31,791 bases of DNA from a virus. The position numbers were made by a program, and so were the translations under genes. Positions 1-6,698 of this stretch are shown here, in pieces. Each line of letters starts with the position of its first letter. Position 1 is the stretch's first letter. The stretch lies in IMG/VR virus record IMGVR_UViG_3300031972_000768, positions 1 through 31,791 of that record; one strand, given 5' to 3'. The notes below the pieces were generated by a model. It did no database searches, was not told the DNA's origin, and saw nothing but the letters and a program-made list of their open reading frames with translations.

Positions 1-22
1 AATCATAACAAGGGGAAACGAT

Positions 23-406
23 ATGAACTGTCTAGAATGCGGTAAGCATGAAATTCACTGTAAGGGATTCTGTAACGCCTGTTACACACGCTGGCAGAGA
101 GCCGGCAGACCACCCGTAAGATTCGATTACAAGTCACCAGTAGAGCGTTATCGAGCAGACTGTCAGAACGGCATAGTTCTTGGCTTACTGGCTGGTAAAG
201 TGACCCACCTAAACATTGCTCGTAAGTACGGCATCTCTGAGAATACGGCCAGAAGATACATGGTCCACTATGGATTGATTGACTCTAGCGCCAAGTCGGC
301 CAAGAAGAATGAGCATAAAAAGCTAGTACAGAGTCCAGCTAAGAAGATGGCTGTCAGCATGGCATGGGTGAAGAATGAAACACCTAAATATCATTTACCT
401 GTCTGA
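23..406 (+). CDS. Zinc-binding / helix-turn-helix protein, putative early regulator
   Basis: 127 aa, ATG start preceded by an AGGGG ribosome site. The N-terminus carries a CxxC pair (C3, C6) followed by C13, C17 and C20, so a small zinc-binding knuckle is likely. Residues about 51-84 look like a helix-turn-helix of the resolvase/sigma-like class, with NIARKYGISENTARRYM as the core and the turn at KYGIS. The tail from residue 88 is Lys-rich and probably disordered. The layout of zinc site plus HTH is common in small phage DNA-binding proteins; the target is not known. The gene heads the rightward cluster, and three phased TGTGTAYA repeats lie immediately after its stop codon, so it could act on them. 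That link is inference only. Confidence 0.8.
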   Translation: MNCLECGKHEIHCKGFCNACYTRWQRAGRPPVRFDYKSPVERYRADCQNGIVLGLLAGKVTHLNIARKYGISENTARRYMVHYGLIDSSAKSAKKNEHKKLVQSPAKKMAVSMAWVKNETPKYHLPV

Positions 407-430
407 CTGTGTGTATACATTGTGTATATT
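403..430 (+). promoter_or_regulatory. Possible rightward sigma70-like promoter
   Basis: CTGACT (403-408) and TATATT (425-430) with a 16-nt spacer resemble weak -35 and -10 boxes. The -10 sits inside the second of three TGTGTAYA repeats. It would drive the genes from 482 onward. The call depends on motif likeness alone. Confidence 0.35.
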
Positions 431-442
431 GTGTGTACACAT
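410..442 (+). repeat. Three tandem 11-bp TGTGTAYA repeats, operator-like
   Basis: TGTGTATACAT (410-420), TGTGTATATTG (421-431) and TGTGTACACAT (432-442) lie head to tail with an exact 11-bp period, about one helical turn. The first contains the palindrome TGTATACA and the third contains TGTGTACACA (432-441), which is also palindromic. They occupy the gap between the zinc/HTH gene and the next gene and overlap a candidate -10 box, which fits an operator array. Confidence 0.6.
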
Positions 443-481
443 CGGATTAATATTCGCACCAACTAATATAGGTTAAATACT

Positions 482-649
482 ATGGAACTAACGACAGCAG
501 AACTAGAGACTATATTTGAAGCACTAGAGGCATATGGCGGTGAGCTTGAGCTGATGGATGCTGTGTCACTTGAGATCGAAAAGCGTGAGCTAGAAGAAGT
601 AGATTTCGATGACGATGATGGCTGTGCAGGCGGTGCCTGTAAGCTGTAA
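482..649 (+). CDS. Small acidic protein of unknown function
   Basis: 55 aa from ATG at 482 to TAA at 647-649. The body is Glu/Leu-rich (many EL pairs, predicted helical), followed by an Asp cluster (VDFDDDD) and a short tail GCAGGACKL with two cysteines spaced like a flexible Cys-x4-Cys end. The upstream AGGTTA is a weak ribosome site. Strong acidity in a very small early phage protein is typical of host-takeover factors or DNA mimics, but nothing here proves it. The opposite strand is also open here (a Ser-rich reading), which is a composition shadow of the Glu/Asp codons. Confidence 0.65.
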   Translation: MELTTAELETIFEALEAYGGELELMDAVSLEIEKRELEEVDFDDDDGCAGGACKL

Positions 650-852
650 CAGTTAAGGGCGTGGCGGTTATTACATTCAATTAGAGAGGGATCGATGGCC
701 GTCATGCCCGCCTTACAGTGACACCATATCTGCTCATTTTGGCGCGATATGGCGCATAGTGAGTAAGATATGACACATTAAGCGAGAAAGAGTGATGAGG
801 TTCGCATCGGCTTTGTGGATATGGGTAAGGATACAAGGTTTGGGAGGGATAA
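650..852. other. Mostly non-coding gap in the early cluster
   Basis: About 200 bases with no convincing long reading frame. It contains the direct repeat GGCGC-GATAT-GGCGC near 741-756, several GATATG copies, and at the end a GGGAGGG ribosome site serving the next micro-gene. A 21-codon frame (795-860) is listed separately as doubtful. I see no clear terminator. Confidence 0.5.
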
Positions 853-860
853 GTGATTAA
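795..860 (+). CDS. Doubtful 21-aa micro-ORF
   Basis: ATG at 795 to TAA at 858-860. The peptide begins MRFASALWIWVRIQGLGG: two Trp, two Arg and a hydrophobic middle. It overlaps the start of the next micro-gene (853) by eight bases, a pattern of coupling seen elsewhere in this genome. The ribosome site is poor (GAGAAAGAG). It may be chance. Confidence 0.25.
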   Translation: MRFASALWIWVRIQGLGGISD

Positions 861-939
861 CGATACAGACGCTTTTCTAACGCTAGTATTTGTTGCAATT
901 GCAATTGCTTTTATTGATTGGTTGATAATTGGATATTAG
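853..939 (+). CDS. 28-aa single-span membrane micropeptide
   Basis: GTG start at 853, TAG at 937-939, preceded by a very good GGGAGGG ribosome site (842-848). After a short polar start (VINDTDAF) about 18 uninterrupted hydrophobic residues follow (LTLVFVAIAIAFIDWLIIG), interrupted only by one Asp, ending in Tyr. This fits a single inner-membrane helix with almost no soluble part. Function unknown; small phage membrane peptides often serve in exclusion, lysis timing or inhibition of host membrane proteins. The strong ribosome site is the main argument that it is translated. Confidence 0.55.
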   Translation: MINDTDAFLTLVFVAIAIAFIDWLIIGY

Positions 940-946
940 TGTAATC

Positions 947-1033
947 ATGACATTTGATGAAGGTTTAAAATGTGCGCTAAAGCAGGATTCTAACACCCTG
1001 AATAAACTACAACTTACACTGGAGGAAGAGTGA
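947..1033 (+). CDS. 28-aa micropeptide coupled to the DUF3310 gene
   Basis: ATG at 947, TGA at 1031-1033 overlapping the ATG of the next gene (TGATG). The peptide starts MTFDEGLKCALKQDSN, is predicted helical and ends in LTLEEE. Its last codons contain the GGAGGA ribosome site of the next gene, so it could be a leader peptide that couples translation, or a small protein. No recognisable family. Confidence 0.45.
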   Translation: MTFDEGLKCALKQDSNTLNKLQLTLEEE

Positions 1034-1326
1034 TGAACTTTGATTACATGACACCAGAAGAAGAGGCAATCATGGATGAGATGCTAGAGGTTATCAATGA
1101 TGATAACTTGCCGGACATTAAACCGGACATGGTAAACCATCCTCCACACTACACTCAGGGCGGCATTGAGTGCATAGAGGCTCTGGAGGCTATGCTAGGC
1201 AAGGATGCATTTTATGCATATTGCCGTGGCACTGCCGTTAAGTACCTATGGAGAACCGGACATAAGTGGGACGACCAAGAAGATATTAAGAAGGCTATCT
1301 GGTATCTCGAACGGATTGTCAAATGA
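1033..1326 (+). CDS. DUF3310 family protein (T7 gp1.7-like)
   Basis: 97 aa from ATG at 1033 (a GTG three bases upstream is in frame, but the ATG fits the GGAGGA site at 1021-1026). The second half holds the hallmarks of the family: VNHPPHYTQGGIECIEALEAM, then FYAYCRGTAVKYLWRTGHK and a C-terminal AIWYLERIVK. The family is widespread in phages; as I recall, T7 gp1.7, a nucleotide kinase affecting dTMP/dGMP metabolism, is a member, so a nucleotide-metabolism role is plausible. The acidic N-terminal 35 residues are an extension. The stop overlaps the next start (ATGA). Confidence 0.85.
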   Translation: MNFDYMTPEEEAIMDEMLEVINDDNLPDIKPDMVNHPPHYTQGGIECIEALEAMLGKDAFYAYCRGTAVKYLWRTGHKWDDQEDIKKAIWYLERIVK

Positions 1327-1484
1327 GTTTTTTGAAGCACACTTGCCGACACTGTGGTGGTAGAATGATCTTACTCACCAGTCTTAACCAATTGATGTGC
1401 TCCGATTGTAAGCGCACCAGAGATTGGCGACTCAAAGAAAACCAACCAAGTGTTCTGATAGAAGGATTAAAAGGCAATGGCTGA
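1323..1484 (+). CDS. 53-aa zinc-ribbon protein
   Basis: Starts at ATG 1323, overlapping the preceding stop by four bases (ATGA), and ends with TGA at 1482-1484. Two CxxC knuckles, C8-x2-C11 (CRHC) and C26-x2-C29 (CSDC), are separated by 14 residues, the spacing of a minimal zinc ribbon. The following TRDWRL stretch is basic and aromatic, as in small phage zinc-ribbon proteins found next to replication or early genes. Its ligand is unknown. Nucleic-acid binding is the usual expectation for this fold, but is not shown. Confidence 0.75.
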   Translation: MSFLKHTCRHCGGRMILLTSLNQLMCSDCKRTRDWRLKENQPSVLIEGLKGNG

Positions 1485-1665
1485 TAACGTAGCATTCCTA
1501 ACTAACAAAATTAACGCGTACAAAACAGATATTGACCACATCAAATCAATGATGGGCAAGACACTAGATTCATCGGAAGAACAAAAACTACGATCGGAAA
1601 AGATCAAATACACGAACGAGATGATGAACTACATTCAGTTACTTGATCAGTTCAAAGCATCATAA
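1477..1665 (+). CDS. 62-aa helical / coiled-coil protein, unknown
   Basis: ATG at 1477 lies inside the end of the zinc-ribbon gene (8-base overlap) with AGAAGGA upstream. The sequence is nearly all helix-forming, with hydrophobic residues at heptad-like spacing (FLTNKINAYKTDIDHIKSMM, then EEQKLRSEKIKYTNEMMNYI), so a helical hairpin or dimer is likely. No Cys, no Trp, no family I recognise. It is the last gene of the rightward cluster. Confidence 0.7.
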   Translation: MADNVAFLTNKINAYKTDIDHIKSMMGKTLDSSEEQKLRSEKIKYTNEMMNYIQLLDQFKAS

Positions 1666-1703
1666 AAAAGAAGGCCGGTACAGCAAGGGGAACTGACCGG
1701 CCT
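1664..1703 (-). terminator. Rho-independent terminator of the leftward late unit
   Basis: AGGCCGGT (1672-1679) pairs with ACCGGCCT (1696-1703), an 8-bp GC-rich stem. Read on the - strand it is followed by TTCTTTTTT. It lies between the convergent stops at 1665 (+) and 1737 (-). There is no T-run for rightward transcripts, so it should work in the leftward direction only. Confidence 0.8.
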
Positions 1704-1736
1704 AATCCAACAACGGAGGAGTGTGTTGAGGCTTAA

Positions 1737-2915
1737 TTATCTCAGAACCTGAGAGATATTAACAGTGTGACGTTCAACTTCTCCATAATCTTTATGGAAA
1801 ACCAACGCCTTACTATCCTGACCGGCTCTGTACCCACCACTATAGGCATACCCATCCTTTGCGGCAAGCGTTCTGAATGACTCGACAATACAACCAGAAT
1901 ACTCTTTACGAGTGTCATGATGTATATGACCAGTCAACCATAACCTGCTCCCATCTTGGGAGTCTGCCCATTCAGTCGGATGATCGGTAGCCATTACCAT
2001 TGGTAGCTTATCTGGCTTGCAGGTGTGGCCATGATGCACACCAAAGAAGTTCTTACCAAAGCTGAAGTATTGGAACACAGAGCTAGTCATGTCGATTTCT
2101 ACACGCGGCTCATTCTGATACATATGTTTCAGTGCAACCTGTAGGAACATTGCACCGGTATCGTCATGGTTCCCGATGGTAGTAATGACCTTAACTGAAC
2201 TGTGGCGTTCTAATGCAGAGTTGATCATCTGGATCATAATCTTCAGGCCGGTATCGACCATCATGATGTAATTACCATCTGTATCGAGAACGTGCCTGTG
2301 ACGCTCTGTAACGCCCGCTACATTATCCCTGTGAAAGTAGTCGCCTAAGTTTACGATTACCGCCTGAGAGCAGTGTGGGGCCGTTTTAACGAGCCTGTCG
2401 AATACTCCGCAGAAAACTTCTTGGGCTTTCTTCAGATCCCAGTCATCGCCAGTCTCTTCCCTGTATGCCAGCATACCGATATGAGGATCGCCCAATGGGT
2501 ATACAGCCATAAGGTCATCAGCCGCTAAAGATGGGCAGTATGGTTTTGTTTCAAATATGGGTAATTGTTCAACATATGATTCAACAAGCTCCTTTATGGA
2601 TTCCATGTAGGCTTGCTTATCTATGTCAGTTTTAACCCATTGCTGTTTGACCTGACCATCATCGCCATAAAGAGTCGATACCCCTTTAACGACAAAACCA
2701 TCCGCAGTGGGATGGCTCATGTCATGATCGGGCGCATAGCCACGCTTGGCGGCATACTTCTTAGCTTTGGTCTTAGCACTGCGTACATACGATCTACCAA
2801 CGCCTAGCTTTTCAGCTATCTCAGCATTAGTTAAACCTTGCACAGATAGTTCACAAACTGTGTATTGTCGGGTGCTTTTATCGAGTAGATTTAGAATCTG
2901 CGGATCAAGGGACAT
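1737..2915 (-). CDS. HTH plus calcineurin-like metallophosphoesterase
   Basis: 392 aa; ATG at 2915 chosen because CGGAGGACG precedes it. Residues about 15-55 form a LuxR/sigma-4-like HTH (LTNAEIAEKLGVGRSYVRSA). A phosphoesterase domain from about 135 to 350 shows the five standard blocks in order: GDPHIG (D143, H145), NLGDYFH (D192), GNHDD (N249, H250, D251), HHGH (H295, H297) and TGHIHH (H330, H332). All metal ligands are present, so a dinuclear-metal phosphodiesterase or phosphatase is expected. Fusions of this type occur in other phages; the substrate is unknown, with DNA or nucleotides the likeliest. It is the last gene of the leftward unit, next to the endolysin. Confidence 0.88.
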   Translation of the reverse strand: MSLDPQILNLLDKSTRQYTVCELSVQGLTNAEIAEKLGVGRSYVRSAKTKAKKYAAKRGYAPDHDMSHPTADGFVVKGVSTLYGDDGQVKQQWVKTDIDKQAYMESIKELVESYVEQLPIFETKPYCPSLAADDLMAVYPLGDPHIGMLAYREETGDDWDLKKAQEVFCGVFDRLVKTAPHCSQAVIVNLGDYFHRDNVAGVTERHRHVLDTDGNYIMMVDTGLKIMIQMINSALERHSSVKVITTIGNHDDTGAMFLQVALKHMYQNEPRVEIDMTSSVFQYFSFGKNFFGVHHGHTCKPDKLPMVMATDHPTEWADSQDGSRLWLTGHIHHDTRKEYSGCIVESFRTLAAKDGYAYSGGYRAGQDSKALVFHKDYGEVERHTVNISQVLR

Positions 2916-2932
2916 CACCGTCCTCCGTTTGA

Positions 2933-3295
2933 TTAGCCCTTCCAGCGAGCAGGGCCGTTCGTGCGAGTGTCTACATGAGTAAACGTCTCATAAGATCCAA
3001 CGCCACCAACGCCCTTCATTAGGGATGCGACTAGCTCTTGGACTTCCGCTGGAGAATGGCCTTTAACGACAATATCAGCCGCCCGACCATATAGGTGCTG
3101 TGACTTAGGAGAGCCACCAATATTGTGATTATGCGCTCGGCAACGGCAGGCAGAGTTAATGGTTACTGGCGCATCGAAATGAGCACGAACACATTCTAGC
3201 AATGTCATTAGCTCTGTATCTACAGTATCGAAACCACAGCCACATTTACAAGCAAACTCGGACCTATGAAAGTGTGAACCTATTTTACCATCCAT
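2933..3295 (-). CDS. Endolysin, peptidase M15 family (D,D-carboxypeptidase fold)
   Basis: 120 aa. The zinc site reads SQHLYGRAADI (H67 and D74) with H107 in THVDTR, the HxxxxxxD...HxD arrangement of Peptidase_M15 (VanX/DacA-type) phage endolysins that cut peptidoglycan cross-links. The N-terminus (HFHRSEFACKCGCG) is the usual cysteine-containing start of the M15_3 subgroup. There is no signal peptide, so release should depend on the holin encoded just upstream, whose TGA overlaps this ATG (TGATG). A domain-only length of 120 aa is normal for the group. Confidence 0.92.
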   Translation of the reverse strand: MDGKIGSHFHRSEFACKCGCGFDTVDTELMTLLECVRAHFDAPVTINSACRCRAHNHNIGGSPKSQHLYGRAADIVVKGHSPAEVQELVASLMKGVGGVGSYETFTHVDTRTNGPARWKG

Positions 3296-3669
3296 CACTT
3301 CTTCCTCTTTTCCATTACACCTTCAAAGGCTCCACCACCAAAGTAGAAGCCGACAATGGCAAGCATAATCTCACCCAGCCACATCTCATTGGCATAGTCT
3401 TTGGCACGATCAACGGCATCTAGGTCAATCACGCCATATAATGCGCCAACGACCCCGTTAGCCATAATAAATAGAAACATAAACGTAAACGCGAAGGCAA
3501 TAACGCGCTGTGCAATCTTGAATGGAGCATAAGCGGCTAAGAGGTCAATCTTTGCTTTTGACTTTGCGGCAATCTCTTCTTCTGTGCTTGTGTGCATTGA
3601 GTCAATTAGATCGATGCCTTTAGAAATAACATCACCAGAACCGAATATCTTAGATAATACGCTGAACAT
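3295..3669 (-). CDS. Holin-like membrane protein
   Basis: 124 aa. A charged N-terminal helix (STEEEIAAKSKAKIDLLAAYAPFK) leads into a long hydrophobic span at about 56-78 (VIAFAFTFMFLFIMANGVVGALYGVI) and a second at about 98-113 (GEIMLAIVGFYFGGGAF), with a basic C-terminus (MEKRKK). The pattern resembles the 3TM holin family found in gene-transfer agents and many marine phages. The position directly before the M15 endolysin, with overlapping stop and start, supports a role in releasing the endolysin. Confidence 0.75.
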   Translation of the reverse strand: MFSVLSKIFGSGDVISKGIDLIDSMHTSTEEEIAAKSKAKIDLLAAYAPFKIAQRVIAFAFTFMFLFIMANGVVGALYGVIDLDAVDRAKDYANEMWLGEIMLAIVGFYFGGGAFEGVMEKRKK

Positions 3670-3866
3670 TATTTGGCACTCGCATCAGCCTGTAGCCGCC
3701 ATTCAAGCTCTTTAATAGATAGTCGCATCTCGTTAATGTCGGCTTGGTTAGCGTATTTATACATAACCGTTTCCATCTTTAACTGCATATCGTTCAGCGT
3801 CTTAAAGTTCCATGTTATAAGTGCGAGCAAAAGAGCTAGTACACCTTGTATGATCTTCTGCTCCAT
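3669..3866 (-). CDS. Small N-anchored coiled-coil protein, lysis cluster
   Basis: 65 aa. One N-terminal membrane helix (IIQGVLALLLALITW, residues 5-19) is followed by an amphipathic helical region to the end (KMETVMYKYANQADINEMRL onward). This is the topology of an i-spanin or of a small holin-associated factor. Its stop overlaps the ATG of the holin-like gene. No outer-membrane lipoprotein partner with a lipobox is visible, so a spanin assignment is tentative. Confidence 0.6.
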   Translation of the reverse strand: MEQKIIQGVLALLLALITWNFKTLNDMQLKMETVMYKYANQADINEMRLSIKELEWRLQADASAK

Positions 3867-3869
3867 AAC

Positions 3870-4142
3870 TTAGAACCTCGCTAAATAAAACATGAAGCTG
3901 ACAGCGCCAGCTAATATAATCCAGAACATCCGATCAGCGAACCGAGCGACTCCTTCATTATCTCGAACAATCTTAGCCAAACCGTCAATATCGACTTCTG
4001 CCTTCTCAACGCGTTGCTCAACATTATCAAGCCTACGGTTGGAGCTAATCATCTGTTCTTCAACACGAACAATCTTTGTCACAGCGTCAGTTAGCTTATC
4101 TATTTTTGACTCAAGTCTGTCGAATCGCTGATCGGTATCCAT
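3870..4142 (-). CDS. Coiled-coil protein with C-terminal membrane anchor
   Basis: 90 aa. Residues 1-68 are heptad-rich and highly charged (RFDRLESKIDKLTDAVTKIV, then RRLDNVEQRVEKAEVDID), and residues about 72-88 form a membrane helix (MFWIILAGAVSFMFYLA). Similar tail-anchored coiled-coil proteins sit in the lysis cluster of many phages; roles proposed include holin partner or spanin-like factor. It has the reverse topology of its neighbour at 3669-3866, so the two could pair. Confidence 0.65.
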   Translation of the reverse strand: MDTDQRFDRLESKIDKLTDAVTKIVRVEEQMISSNRRLDNVEQRVEKAEVDIDGLAKIVRDNEGVARFADRMFWIILAGAVSFMFYLARF

Positions 4143-4450
4143 TAGTAGTTTCCTTTCCAGTCAGAGCGGAATGCATCAAAATCCCCTGACAGGATCTTGC
4201 GCTTAATAACATCGCCTCGTGCCGCCGCATCAGACCAACTTACGCCAGCCTCTTTGCACCACTGTTCAGCTAGGGCCATAGGTATGCGTCCAATAAATCG
4301 AGCGTCACCTTTACCAGTTTTGTCGCCATCCATACCAATAATACCATTACGGCGGATCTCTTCCATCTGCTTCAGTATAGGTGAGAAGTCATGGCTTTTT
4401 TTGACGATCAGCTTACCATCTTCTTCATAAATCTTTTCATTAGCGCTCAT
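4142..4450 (-). CDS. Conserved phage protein downstream of the capsid, unknown
   Basis: 102 aa with a basic, helical C-terminal half reading GRIPMALAEQWCKEAGVSWS and then VIKRKILSGDFDAFR, a block I associate with a small phage protein family encoded next to head genes. The N-terminus is charged and probably flexible. The start ATG overlaps the previous stop (ATGA) and the stop overlaps the next start, so it is made together with the small head protein. A minor head or completion role is possible but not shown. Confidence 0.65.
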   Translation of the reverse strand: MSANEKIYEEDGKLIVKKSHDFSPILKQMEEIRRNGIIGMDGDKTGKGDARFIGRIPMALAEQWCKEAGVSWSDAAARGDVIKRKILSGDFDAFRSDWKGNY

Positions 4451-4638
4451 ACTTCAACGTCCTTCTTAACAGTACGCTTTATGGTACGTTTAGGCTTAGG
4501 TGTTGACTCTTTGGCAACCGGCTCTATGTACGGTTCAGCGCGAACACCTAAATCTAGATCTGTTTCAACAACCTCACCACGACGGTAGCGCTTACCATCG
4601 ATCATGATTGAACTATTAGTTACTACATACTTTGGCAT
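4447..4638 (-). CDS. Small head-region protein with basic tail
   Basis: 63 aa. An N-terminal beta-rich part (KYVVTNSSIMIDGKRYRRGE) is followed by a Pro/Lys/Thr-rich disordered tail (TPKPKRTIKRTVKKDVEV). Short proteins with this beginning are common after capsid genes. AGGAGAG lies just upstream. It is the first gene beyond the strong terminator after the capsid gene, so it depends on read-through. Confidence 0.6.
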   Translation of the reverse strand: MPKYVVTNSSIMIDGKRYRRGEVVETDLDLGVRAEPYIEPVAKESTPKPKRTIKRTVKKDVEV

Positions 4639-4657
4639 TTACTCTCTCCTGATGTTT

Positions 4658-4680
4658 AAAAAAAGGGGCCGAAGCCCCCT
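4658..4680 (-). terminator. Strong intrinsic terminator after the capsid gene
   Basis: On the - strand GGGGC-TTCG-GCCCC (4678-4665) forms a perfect 5-bp GC stem closed by a UUCG tetraloop, followed by seven T (4664-4658). It lies 16 bases past the capsid stop codon (4696). As the head-completion and lysis genes continue on the same strand without an obvious promoter, it probably lets only part of transcription through. Confidence 0.9.
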
Positions 4681-4695
4681 TTATATTACTACAAC

Positions 4696-5661
4696 TTACG
4701 CAGAAGTAGTGTTGTCTGCGATGAACGCGTTACCAGCTTCGTTACGGCACACGAGAGTAGCCTCTGCCACGATCTGGCGAGCTTCAGAGTCACCAGTCTT
4801 GGCAAGAGCTTCGTTCTTCATGTTACGTAGAGAAGCCATAGCCCACATATCTGGATCGATGATGAACACATCGCGTGAACGCACGTTGCGTGAAGGTACG
4901 AACTCTACAGTGCCGAAGCTTGTAACGTAAACGTCTAAAGCATTTACGACAGAGTTATTACCGCCAACAGCCGCGCCGATAGTTGAACGCTGGTTGTTCA
5001 TACCGTTGAAGCCAGATACCGCTACACCCATGTTGTAAGCAGATAGGTAAACCTGCGAAGGTGTGCCCCCATTCTCCCATGCGGACTGCATTGCGGAATC
5101 GAAACGAGCCTGAGTGAATGCTTCCTGAGTACCGTCAGTGTAAGTGTCAGTACCGTCACCAGTAGCAACCGCACCATCAGATGCACCTTCTACGTTAGAA
5201 GTAAGCCATGCAGGAACACCAGCAAGCTGACGCGCAGTAGTGCTGTTACCAGCAACGCGAGCTTGGTTGTTGAACATGGTAGCTTCCATGTCTAGCTTCA
5301 AAGTTTTACCAGCGCGTAGGATGGCATATGCCATTTCCTTGCCGCGGCCAGCTTTCTTAAGGCCATCATCAGTACCAGAAACGCGAATAGCGTCCTTGAA
5401 GATTTGCGTGTATGACCCGAGTCGAGTAGTTGGAGCTACGGCAGTTGCAGTAGTCTCGTCACCTTCGATGTGGGCATTTGAAGTAGACGCGCTACGAAGT
5501 GCATTAGTCTGCCACTCATGGTAAGTGTTAGCCGCTTTCGTTTTAGCGATAGCAGAAAGGAATGGAGTTTCTGAAGGAGAAACGTCATAAATTACGTCAG
5601 CCAAGTCTTCCTTGATGCCGTTCATATCGTACGAATCGTACGTGTTAGTAGGTTGTGCCAT
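4696..5661 (-). CDS. Major capsid protein, SU10/DUF5309-like HK97 fold
   Basis: 321 aa, GAGGTAA ribosome site. The N-terminus (YDMNGIKEDLADVIYDVSPSETPFLSAI) and the following motif with TRLGSYTQIFKDAIRVSGT are typical of the DUF5309/SU10 major capsid family, which has the HK97 fold without the long N-terminal delta domain; the scaffold is a separate gene here. The C-terminal segment (SRDVFIIDPDMWAMASLRNM, then EATLVCRNEAGNAFI) is the usual P-domain end. It lies directly downstream of the scaffold, as in P22-type phages, and has its own terminator for high, separate expression. Confidence 0.93.
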   Translation of the reverse strand: MAQPTNTYDSYDMNGIKEDLADVIYDVSPSETPFLSAIAKTKAANTYHEWQTNALRSASTSNAHIEGDETTATAVAPTTRLGSYTQIFKDAIRVSGTDDGLKKAGRGKEMAYAILRAGKTLKLDMEATMFNNQARVAGNSTTARQLAGVPAWLTSNVEGASDGAVATGDGTDTYTDGTQEAFTQARFDSAMQSAWENGGTPSQVYLSAYNMGVAVSGFNGMNNQRSTIGAAVGGNNSVVNALDVYVTSFGTVEFVPSRNVRSRDVFIIDPDMWAMASLRNMKNEALAKTGDSEARQIVAEATLVCRNEAGNAFIADNTTSA

Positions 5662-5682
5662 GAGAAATTACCTCAATATAAG

Positions 5683-6672
5683 TTATTTGAACATTAACGC
5701 CAGTGCGTCATCGACGCTACCGGACTTCTTCAGTTTAGATTTGCTCTGCTGTACCTGCTTGCGCTTAGGATCGGCAGTTCGTTTAGCCTGCGGTTTAATA
5801 ACCGGACGAGCCTTACTAGCTTTCTGTTCGGCCTTAGACTTGTTTGCTTGGCTCTTTCTCCAACGCATAGCATCGGCAAGAACCATTAGTGCGCGATGAT
5901 CAGTCACGCCTTGCAAGTCTTCTGGCGCGTAGCCGTAGAACTCGTTAGCAGTCTTAACAAGATCTTCCTTGAATTTACCGGCCCGTTCAGGGTCTTTAAA
6001 CTCAGGGATTTTCTCTGTCAACTTCTCCATCTCTTGAGTCAGGCGAACCTGTTGCTCTTGAGCTTGCATCTGTTGAGCATATGCCTGTTGCTGGCGCAAT
6101 TGCACCTGCTGTTCGTTAAACGCCTTCATGCCCTCGTCGTACTGCATCTTAGCTTCCATATAGCCTATGGGGTCGCTGTCGAACAGTTCGCGTGACGGCT
6201 CTTCAGGTGGCTTAACAAAACCTTCCTGTTGCACCTTCTGGTACATCGCTTGGATGGCTTGCGCGGCTTGGGCTACCTGTTGGGCTTGTGCCTGTGCCTG
6301 CTTACGCATCTCAGCGGCTTCTTGCATACCTTTCTGAATCTTGCCTTGTCCTGAATAACTACGCTTGAGATCTTCGAGAGTTACATCAACTTCTTCCCCG
6401 TCAACTTTAACGCGGACTGTCGATGGCTCAGATTGATCTGGCTCATCATCTTCGTACTCGGTAGATTCTTCTTCGGTATCGTCCTCGTCAGAGTATTCCT
6501 CTTCAGAGTATTCAACTTCGGAATCTTCCTCAGTTTCTACTTCAGGGGCTGGAGCATATTCAGCCTCTAAAGATTCTTCGATTGTATCATTTTCTGATAC
6601 TTCCTGAACAGGCTCTTCTGGAGCCATAAATGCTTCGACCGCTTGGTCTAAGTTCATGCCTTCGGTGCTCAT
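5683..6672 (-). CDS. Scaffolding protein
   Basis: 329 aa from ATG at 6672 (a TTG eight codons upstream also opens the frame, but AGGGAC precedes the ATG). The N-terminal third is extremely acidic (runs of Glu/Asp with SEEEYS repeats), the middle is a Gln/Ala-rich coiled coil (about residues 120-220), and the last 60 residues are Lys/Arg-rich with SVDDALALMFK at the end. An acidic N-terminus, central helix and basic C-terminal capsid-binding end are the signature of phage scaffolds. Position between portal and capsid agrees. No protease is encoded nearby. Confidence 0.88.
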   Translation of the reverse strand: MSTEGMNLDQAVEAFMAPEEPVQEVSENDTIEESLEAEYAPAPEVETEEDSEVEYSEEEYSDEDDTEEESTEYEDDEPDQSEPSTVRVKVDGEEVDVTLEDLKRSYSGQGKIQKGMQEAAEMRKQAQAQAQQVAQAAQAIQAMYQKVQQEGFVKPPEEPSRELFDSDPIGYMEAKMQYDEGMKAFNEQQVQLRQQQAYAQQMQAQEQQVRLTQEMEKLTEKIPEFKDPERAGKFKEDLVKTANEFYGYAPEDLQGVTDHRALMVLADAMRWRKSQANKSKAEQKASKARPVIKPQAKRTADPKRKQVQQSKSKLKKSGSVDDALALMFK

Positions 6673-6698
6673 GTGAACGTCCCTACTATGTGGCAAAG

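Noticed and set aside
463-705. 80-aa Ser-rich frame on the - strand
   Set aside because: It is the mirror of the Glu/Asp-rich 55-aa gene at 482-649 and has no ribosome site.
5896-6195. 99-aa Leu-rich frame on the + strand that looks like a membrane protein
   Set aside because: Reverse reading of Gln/Lys-rich scaffold codons; no ribosome site or neighbours on that strand.
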